Assembly (NCBI GenBank): GCA_014728295.1
Contig: WJLW01000020.1
Span: 1-32,696 of the forward strand
DNA from: Chitinivibrionales bacterium
Lineage (GTDB): Bacteria > Fibrobacterota > Chitinivibrionia > Chitinivibrionales > WJKA01
Reading direction: 5' to 3'
Length of the DNA: 32,696 nt
Program-made: the position numbers and the translations under genes
The notes under the pieces: generated by a model
The model's input: only the letters and a program-made list of their open reading frames with translations
The model's database searches: none
What the model was told of the DNA's origin: nothing
In this document: one piece after another, positions 26,334-32,696 of the stretch
Layout: the number at the start of each line of letters is the position of its first letter
Position numbering within the stretch: the stretch's first letter is position 1

Positions 26334-27365
26334 ATGCAACCGGAAACACATATTATTTGCACGCTCGGACCGGCAAGTTCGACCTCCGCTATAATCAAAA
26401 AAATGGTCAAGGTCGGTATGGACGTCGTACGCCTGAACTTCAGTCACGGCGATCACGAATCACATGCAAAGCTCATCAGCACCGTCAGACACCTGAACAA
26501 CAGGTACGGATACGCTATCAAAATCCTTCAGGATCTCGAGGGGCAACGCATTCGCGTGGGGCACCTGTCGAAACCGGTTGAAATCACCAAAGGCGACATT
26601 GTACAATTGTCAACCACGCAGGAAAACCCGGCTGAGAAAATTCTGCCATTTGATTACACCGGCCTGGTAAAGGACATCCCGCTCAACGCCGACTTATACA
26701 TAGACGATGGGCGATTGCGCTTTAAGATAATTGACCGACAAAAAAATGCCATTACGATCAGGACTGTTGTTGGCGGCGAACTAAACTCCCGCAAGGGTAT
26801 CAACATTCCGGATCTTGAGATATCGGACGATGCATTGTCGAAGAAAGACCGGGACGACATCGATTTCGGCATCGAGCACAAGGTCGATTTTGTCGCACAA
26901 TCGTTTGTTACCAATGCCCATGATATAGAGCTGGTTGCCGGGCGAATTCGAGCATCGCACAATGCGGCGTGCAGCATATTTGCCAAAATCGAGAACCGCC
27001 CCGGCGTCAAGCATCTTGATGCAATTATCAAAGGCTGTGACGGCATTATGGTCGCTCGCGGCGATCTGGGCATTAGTATTCCCGTTTACAAAGTGCCTAT
27101 TGTACAGAAATACATTCTCCAGCGCTGCAGTCGCCTCAAAAAGCAGGTGATCATTGCCACGCAAATGCTCGAGACAATGACGGCTTCCCCCACCCCGACA
27201 CGCGCTGAGGTTTCCGACATTGCCAATGCGATTTATGACGGCACCGACTATGTCATGCTCTCCGGTGAGACAGCCGTGGGCAAGTATCCGGTACAGGCGG
27301 TGAGAATGATGAACAAAATTGCGGAATTCTCCGAGAAAAGCATCCGCATCAAGCCGGCATTATGA
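26334..27365 (+). CDS. pyk: Pyruvate kinase lacking the C-terminal regulatory domain
   Basis: A 343-residue enzyme of the final step of glycolysis (phosphoenolpyruvate + ADP to pyruvate + ATP). The start MQPETHIICTLGPAS at 26334 has AAGGA seven bases upstream; the frame opens earlier at TTG. The A domain has VRLNFSHGDHE, FAKIEN (catalytic Lys), DGIMVARGDLGISI and QMLETM, ending in MLSGETAVGKYP. The B domain is present at residues about 70-160. The protein stops about 30 residues after SGETAVGKYP, so the entire C domain (about 120 residues, subunit contacts and allosteric site) is missing. The frame stops cleanly, with three bases before the convergent glgB stop. The catalytic set is intact, so activity is likely. 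Confidence 0.9.
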   Translation: MQPETHIICTLGPASSTSAIIKKMVKVGMDVVRLNFSHGDHESHAKLISTVRHLNNRYGYAIKILQDLEGQRIRVGHLSKPVEITKGDIVQLSTTQENPAEKILPFDYTGLVKDIPLNADLYIDDGRLRFKIIDRQKNAITIRTVVGGELNSRKGINIPDLEISDDALSKKDRDDIDFGIEHKVDFVAQSFVTNAHDIELVAGRIRASHNAACSIFAKIENRPGVKHLDAIIKGCDGIMVARGDLGISIPVYKVPIVQKYILQRCSRLKKQVIIATQMLETMTASPTPTRAEVSDIANAIYDGTDYVMLSGETAVGKYPVQAVRMMNKIAEFSEKSIRIKPAL

Positions 27366-27368
27366 GCA

Positions 27369-29555
27369 TCACGCTTCTGCGGCGTGCTTGAAAATCACGA
27401 TACTGAGCGGTGGCAGGGTCACCTTAATGCTGCGTAACCTGCCGTGATGGCCCATGGGTAACGTATGACTTCCGCCCAGATTGCCCATGTCGCCGCCACC
27501 GTATATGCCGGCATCGCTGTTCAGCACCTCCTTCCAGTAGCCGTATTGATTGACGCCAATACGATAATCAATTCGAGGCACCGGCGTAAAATTAGCCGCA
27601 ACAACCAGCTCATCCCGCTGATGTGCTGATTTGCGAGAGAAGAGCAGCACGCTGTTTATCACGTCATTGCAATCGATCCATTCGAATCCGCTACTTTCGA
27701 AATCCCGCTCGTAAAGTGACGGCTCGGATTTGTACAGGCGATTCAAGTCCTCGACCCAGCGCAACAGACCGGTGTGCCCGGGCTCCTGTAGCAGATGCCA
27801 GTCGAGGCTGACATCATGATTCCATTCGTTGCGTTGCCCGAATTCGCCGCCCATGAAGATCATCTTTTTACCGGGATGCGCAAACATATACCCGAGCAAC
27901 GTGCGCAGGTTGGCAAATTTACGCCATTGATCACCGGGCATTCTGGTAAGCAGCGATCCCTTCCCGTATACTACTTCATCGTGCGAAAAAGGTAGGACGA
28001 AATTTTCGCTATAGGCGTACAATTGCGAAAAGGTCAGTTGATTGTGATGATGCTTGCGATGCACCGGCTCTCTGGACATATACTCGAGCGTATCATGCAT
28101 CCAGCCCATATTCCATTTCATACCGAATCCGAGACCGCCCAGATAAATCGGGCGGGAAACCATCGGCCAGGAAGTTGACTCCTCGGCAATTGTCTGCACA
28201 TCGGGAAATCGCTGATACACAATTTCATTGAAAGCTCTCAGGAATTCAATAGCTTCTAGATTTTCCCTCCCGCCAAACTTATTGGGAATCCATTCGCCTT
28301 GCTTGCGGGAGTAGTCAAGATACAGCATAGACGCCACAGCATCCACCCGCAGGCCGTCAACATGATATTTGTCAAGCCAGAAAAGCGCATTGCTGATGAG
28401 AAAATTGCGAACTTCATTGCGCCCATAATTGAAGATGTAGGTTTTCCAGTCGGGATGGAAGCCCTGGCGCGGATCGGCGTGCTCGTACAGATGCGTACCG
28501 TCAAAGTAGACCAGCCCGTTCTCGTTGGACGGAAAGTGCGAGGGGACCCAGTCGAGTATCACGCCGATGTCATGCTGATGCAGAAAATCAACCAGAAACA
28601 TAAAATCCTGCGGCGTACCGTATCGGCTGGTCGGTGCAAAATAACCTACGGTCTGATACCCCCACGAACCGTAGAAGGGATGCTCCATAACCGGCAGAAA
28701 TTCAACATGGGTAAATCCCGTCTGCTTGCAGTAATTTGCCAGACGGGGGGCAAGCTCCCGGTACGTCAACGAGCGATTTTCCTCTTCGGGAACACGCTGC
28801 CACGATCCCGGATGCATTTCGTAAATTGACATAGGCGCATCGAGTGCATTGCGCCGGCCGCGATGCTGCATCCACTCGTCGTCTTTCCAGGTATAATCCA
28901 GATCCCATACTACCGAGGCGGTCCGGGGAGCTAGTTCCCAGTAAAAGGAGTAGGGATCGCCTTTGTCGACAGTAAAATTGTCGTGATCAGATATGACATG
29001 ATATTTATAAACAGTCCCCTTTTTCAGACCAGGGACAAAACCTTCCCAGATGCCCGACGAATCGGCCCTGGCCACCAGGTAATGCGCATCATGATTCCAT
29101 CCGTTGAAGTCTCCGATTACCGAAACCGATTTGGCATTGGGCGCCCACAGGGCGAAATGAACGCCCGATGTGCTACCGACTTTGGCAACATGCGCGCCGA
29201 GTTTGTTGAAAATGGTGTGATGGTTGCCCTCTTTGAAGAGAAAAACGTCATAGTCGGATATAAACTCCTGTGGGTTTTTGGTAACAGCTGAGGCCTGTGC
29301 AGATTGCAGTGGTTGCACTTTGCCGGGGGAAGCGGACGCTCTTGCCCTGCTTGATTTCGCTGATTTCGTCGCTTGCCTGGCTTTCGAGGACCCGGCGTAC
29401 TTCGTTGTTGTTGCCGTTTGCTTCGATTTTGTTGCTTTCTTCGATACCGGGGATTTCTTGGCTCCGGCTGACGTTGCCGATGTCGCAGACTTCCTAGCTT
29501 TAGAGGTCTTCGTGCTTTTTAGCGGTTTTGCAATACCGGTTTTCTTTTTATTCAT
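27369..29555 (-). CDS. glgB: Glycogen branching enzyme with basic low-complexity N-terminal tail
   Basis: A 728-residue GH13 enzyme that makes alpha-1,6 branches in alpha-glucan. Residues about 120-225 form the CBM48-like N domain (HFALWAPNAKSVSVIGDFNG). The catalytic barrel has nucleophile Asp405 (GLRVDAVASMLY), acid/base Glu458 (TIAEESTSWP) and Asp526 (FSHDEVVYGKGS). Residues about 630-728 form the C-terminal beta-domain. Residues 1-80 are Lys/Ala/Ser/Thr-rich with 19 Lys, four Arg and no acidic residue, resembling histone H1 tails; this replaces the usual first N domain (N1). The start overlaps the treS-mak stop by four bases (ATGA), with AAGGAGAG in the treS end. It ends three bases from the convergent pyk stop. 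Confidence 0.95.
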   Translation of the reverse strand: MNKKKTGIAKPLKSTKTSKARKSATSATSAGAKKSPVSKKATKSKQTATTTKYAGSSKARQATKSAKSSRARASASPGKVQPLQSAQASAVTKNPQEFISDYDVFLFKEGNHHTIFNKLGAHVAKVGSTSGVHFALWAPNAKSVSVIGDFNGWNHDAHYLVARADSSGIWEGFVPGLKKGTVYKYHVISDHDNFTVDKGDPYSFYWELAPRTASVVWDLDYTWKDDEWMQHRGRRNALDAPMSIYEMHPGSWQRVPEEENRSLTYRELAPRLANYCKQTGFTHVEFLPVMEHPFYGSWGYQTVGYFAPTSRYGTPQDFMFLVDFLHQHDIGVILDWVPSHFPSNENGLVYFDGTHLYEHADPRQGFHPDWKTYIFNYGRNEVRNFLISNALFWLDKYHVDGLRVDAVASMLYLDYSRKQGEWIPNKFGGRENLEAIEFLRAFNEIVYQRFPDVQTIAEESTSWPMVSRPIYLGGLGFGMKWNMGWMHDTLEYMSREPVHRKHHHNQLTFSQLYAYSENFVLPFSHDEVVYGKGSLLTRMPGDQWRKFANLRTLLGYMFAHPGKKMIFMGGEFGQRNEWNHDVSLDWHLLQEPGHTGLLRWVEDLNRLYKSEPSLYERDFESSGFEWIDCNDVINSVLLFSRKSAHQRDELVVAANFTPVPRIDYRIGVNQYGYWKEVLNSDAGIYGGGDMGNLGGSHTLPMGHHGRLRSIKVTLPPLSIVIFKHAAEA

Positions 29556-32500
29556 GAATCTCTCCTTTGCAGAGCATACTTAACATTCAGGAATCCTTTC
29601 ATGGGGATGATGGCCCAGCTCGGGCGATTATTCAATTCATACGCCAGCTCATAGACCGATTTTTCCAGTAGATAAATCGAAAGCATTTTTTCTCTCGCGA
29701 TATCGCCGGACGGAACAAATGCGGCATCGCCGACGGCATCGAAATACGCTTGTAGAAATACTCCCGCCGCATATGCATACCATGCGTCAATGTACGGCTC
29801 AAGCCCCCGGATGTCATCTTCACTGTAGCCGCCGTGCAAAAAGACGGCGCTGTAAGCCGCATAGTGCAGCGAACGCACCATGCCGGCCACATCCCGAAAG
29901 CAGGAATACTTCAACTTGCGCTCTCCCAGCGAGCGTGCCGGCTCGCCTTCGAAATCGATGATGAGAAAATCTTTTCCGGTAAACAATACCTGTCCCAGAT
30001 GATAGTCGCCGTGAATGCGGACTTTCTGTGCGTCGAATTTAGTTTGCAAATGCTTCCGGGCCAGACGCAATATCTCCTTTTCGGAAGCGGCAATTTCTTG
30101 CGCAACGGTCTGAATTCCCTCGGAAAGACTTGACAATTGCTTCTTGAGAATCTGAAAGTTGCGCCCGACCTGGCTTTGTATTGACTGGTATAGTGAGCGC
30201 TGGTACAATTGTGAGAAATTCTCGGGCTTGAAATATTCGTTGTTTTCCGAAGATGCCAGGGCGCAGTGCATTTCACCCGTTCGCCGCCCCAGGAGCGCCA
30301 TCATTTCATAAAAAAGCCCGCCGTTCAACTCTTTCATGAATTCGGGTGCATTTTCTATGTCACAATCAAAGAGTGAATCGGGCACGCTGATGCGTTGTTC
30401 TTCTTCGCCGGCAATCCGCGTCAGCACTTGCTCGAAGCAGTGTCCGGCGGTTTGCGTAGCATATTTCCAGCTATCAGAGACACTTGCAGCATATCCCTGC
30501 AGCAAACCGACCGTTGCAGGTTCATTGCCCTTGCGATGATATTCAAGCGCTCCGGCAAATAAGGGAATATTGGTAAAAGACGTATTCTCCGTGAGAAATT
30601 TGAGCATATCTATTTCAGGATTGATGCCGTCTTCGAGTTTGCGATATAATTTCAAGAACAGAACATCACCGAACAGAATGGATGTATTACTTTGCTCGAC
30701 ATTGAGCAGTTGCGGAGCAAGCTGCGATGGGCGCGCCTGCATTATGCTTCTGATTTTTTTGCCGGCCAACCCCTTGATGGCACCATTTCTGCCTTTCAAA
30801 GACTGTTTTCCGTAAATAAGCTCCAACAGTCTGGCCTGAAAAGCTGCTTTACCGGAAGCATCATAGAGATAGCCTTGCTGGCGCCCGGTGCGCAACAGAC
30901 ACAGAGCTGCGGGGCGTATGCCGCTTTCGACCGATGTAGTGTGCACCGGCTCAAATGAAAGCGGCAGGAGATACACTTCGTCGGCTCCCTCTTTATACCG
31001 AACCGCGATAAGCACAATTATCGCGTCGCCGGCGCCGTCTGCCGCGATAGTATCGGCTATCTGTACATCATTTATAATGAGTGACTTGGCCCTGAACCAT
31101 CGCTTGGCTTGCAGATAGGCCGGAAGTACTGTCTGCACGATCTTTTTGCGCTCACTCCCCTTTAAAACATCGCGCCAGTTTTCACTTGCAATTTTGATCA
31201 GAGGAAGTGACTTTTTTTGCGTGGTTCTTGTCGTCTTGCGTTTTTGCAGCATGAACCAAAAAGCGTCGTAGGCCCCCAGTGTCAGACTATAGGGCCGCTT
31301 GCGGATAACCTCGAGCCTGTTTCTGCTGAAAAGTTCCTCAGGGACAAGCCCGGAAAATTCCTGCAAATCAAGCGAAACCACCTGCATGAAACGCGACAGG
31401 TTGACAACCACAAGCAATTTCTCGTCCTGTAGCGTCCGGGTGAAAGCAAGCACCTTCGAATTATTCGCGCCCACGAAGGAAATATCGCCTCTGCCGAAAA
31501 CCTTGAACTTGCGCCGCATGGCAATAACCCGCTTCATCCACCAGAAGAGCGAAGATGGATTTTCGATCTGATTTTCTACGTTGGTTGCTTCGTAATGATA
31601 CTGAGGATCGATGATTGTCGGCAGATACAGGCGCTGCGGATTCGCATCCGAAAAGCCGGCATTTTTATCGGCACTCCACTGCATGGGCGTGCGTACCCCG
31701 TTGCGATCACCCAGAAAATGATTGTCGCCCATCCCGATCTCGTCGCCATAGTAAATCACCGGCGTTCCGGGAAAGGAAAACAGCAGCATGTTCAGGGCTT
31801 CGATTTTGCGGCGATTGTTTTCCAGAAGCGGCGCCAGCCTGCGGCGGATACCGAGATTGATTTTCATTGTAGGATCCTGGGCATACGCCCGCGTCATATA
31901 GTCCCGTTCTTCATCCGTGACCATTTCCAGCGTCAATTCATCATGATTGCGCAAAAACATGGCCCATTGGCAGCTTTCAGGTATCGGCGGGGTCGATTTT
32001 AAAATGTCAATAATGGGGAAGCTGTCTTCCATGTGCATTGCCATAAACAGCCGTGGCATAAGCGGGAAATGAAATGACATGTGGCACTCATCGCCTTCGC
32101 CAAAGTACTCGACCGCATCTTCGGGCCACTGATTCGCTTCGGCCAGGAGCATTTTGCCGGGGAAACGTTTGTTGACATGCGCGCGCAAATCCTTGAGGAA
32201 GGCATGCGTTTCCGGCAGGTTCTCGCAATTGGTGCCTTCGCGTTCGAACAAGTACGGAATCGCATCCAGTCGCAGCCCGTCAACCCCCATGCCAAACCAG
32301 TGATCGAGTACTTTGAGAACTTGCCGGCGCACTTCCGGATTGTCAAAATTGAGATCGGGCTGATGCGAATAAAAACGATGCCAAAAATAATTGCCCGTTT
32401 TGGCGTCATACGACCAGTTTGACGATTCGAAATCTTTGAAGATTATCCGGGTTTCCTGATACTTCGTCGGCGTTTTGCTCCAGACATAAAACCGGCGCGC

Positions 32501-32696
32501 AGCGGATCCTTCCTTGGCAGAACGCGCCTTTTGAAACCAGGGATGCTCGCTTGAAGTGTGGTTGATCACCAGCTCGGCGATGACCCGTATGTCACGCTTA
32601 TGAGCCTCCGACAGAAATTTTTTGAACTCGCGTATGGTGCCGTAATCGGAGCGAATTGAATAGTAATCGGCAATATCGTATCCGTCATCTTTGAGC
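29552..32696 (-). CDS. Trehalose synthase-maltokinase fusion (partial, 5' end beyond window)
   Basis: The frame is open from the window end (about 1,047 codons). The N-terminal part is a GH13 trehalose synthase (trehalose to maltose) with VINHTSSEHPWFQKAR, the nucleophile Asp in GLRLDAIPYL, the acid/base Glu in LLAEANQWPED and the third Asp in FLRNHDELTLEM. It ends after roughly 590 residues. The C-terminal part is a maltokinase (maltose + ATP to maltose 1-phosphate) with the Brenner motif IHGDYHLGQVLF and the metal-binding IDFEGEP. The first 90-odd residues of TreS are outside the window. TreS-Mak followed by glgB is the hallmark of the GlgE alpha-glucan pathway; glgE itself is expected further upstream, outside this window. 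Confidence 0.94.
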   Translation of the reverse strand, partial: LKDDGYDIADYYSIRSDYGTIREFKKFLSEAHKRDIRVIAELVINHTSSEHPWFQKARSAKEGSAARRFYVWSKTPTKYQETRIIFKDFESSNWSYDAKTGNYFWHRFYSHQPDLNFDNPEVRRQVLKVLDHWFGMGVDGLRLDAIPYLFEREGTNCENLPETHAFLKDLRAHVNKRFPGKMLLAEANQWPEDAVEYFGEGDECHMSFHFPLMPRLFMAMHMEDSFPIIDILKSTPPIPESCQWAMFLRNHDELTLEMVTDEERDYMTRAYAQDPTMKINLGIRRRLAPLLENNRRKIEALNMLLFSFPGTPVIYYGDEIGMGDNHFLGDRNGVRTPMQWSADKNAGFSDANPQRLYLPTIIDPQYHYEATNVENQIENPSSLFWWMKRVIAMRRKFKVFGRGDISFVGANNSKVLAFTRTLQDEKLLVVVNLSRFMQVVSLDLQEFSGLVPEELFSRNRLEVIRKRPYSLTLGAYDAFWFMLQKRKTTRTTQKKSLPLIKIASENWRDVLKGSERKKIVQTVLPAYLQAKRWFRAKSLIINDVQIADTIAADGAGDAIIVLIAVRYKEGADEVYLLPLSFEPVHTTSVESGIRPAALCLLRTGRQQGYLYDASGKAAFQARLLELIYGKQSLKGRNGAIKGLAGKKIRSIMQARPSQLAPQLLNVEQSNTSILFGDVLFLKLYRKLEDGINPEIDMLKFLTENTSFTNIPLFAGALEYHRKGNEPATVGLLQGYAASVSDSWKYATQTAGHCFEQVLTRIAGEEEQRISVPDSLFDCDIENAPEFMKELNGGLFYEMMALLGRRTGEMHCALASSENNEYFKPENFSQLYQRSLYQSIQSQVGRNFQILKKQLSSLSEGIQTVAQEIAASEKEILRLARKHLQTKFDAQKVRIHGDYHLGQVLFTGKDFLIIDFEGEPARSLGERKLKYSCFRDVAGMVRSLHYAAYSAVFLHGGYSEDDIRGLEPYIDAWYAYAAGVFLQAYFDAVGDAAFVPSGDIAREKMLSIYLLEKSVYELAYELNNRPSWAIIPMKGFLNVKYALQRRDS

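Overview
The window comes from a bacterium with roughly balanced GC. The strongest lineage clue is a secreted protein (22721-24943) whose C-terminus looks like a type IX secretion sorting domain, which points to the Fibrobacterota/Chlorobi/Bacteroidetes group. That placement is inferred from protein families only; there is no rRNA gene, tRNA gene or marker gene in the window to fix it.

Left part (1 to about 6430, minus strand): an almost complete N-type F1Fo ATPase operon in the characteristic order atpD-C-Q-R-B-E-F-(x)-A. It reads leftward off the window, so gamma would lie beyond position 1. A PRC-barrel gene precedes it, and an unusual 114-residue coiled-coil gene (x) sits between atpF and atpA. 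Subunit c carries two carboxylates in its ion site, and subunit b is long with a delta-like tail.

Middle-left (6848-10949, plus strand): a small membrane protein with a TrkA_C/RCK_C domain, a pterin-4a-carbinolamine dehydratase, and a tightly coupled pair formed by an FAD/NAD(P)-dependent oxidoreductase and a membrane polyferredoxin.

Centre (11082-17300, minus strand): a stress and envelope block with an RseP-like site-2 protease, a 54-codon nicotinamidase remnant, a DUF2934 protein, a tandem universal stress protein, a six-BON-domain exported protein, a 46-residue membrane peptide gene and an orphan PAS histidine kinase. A YHS/HMBD-type copper P-ATPase follows on the plus strand (17533-19857).

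Right part: a hydrolase remnant, a short YdeI-like protein, an exported L-isoaspartyl methyltransferase, a PAC2-family protein, the secreted Asp-box/Calx-beta protein, CorA, and a pyruvate kinase lacking its C-terminal domain. The window ends with a GlgE-pathway module: a TreS-maltokinase fusion (incomplete at the window end) overlapping a GlgB whose usual N-terminal domain is replaced by a histone-H1-like basic tail. No CRISPR array, insertion sequence or RNA gene was recognised.
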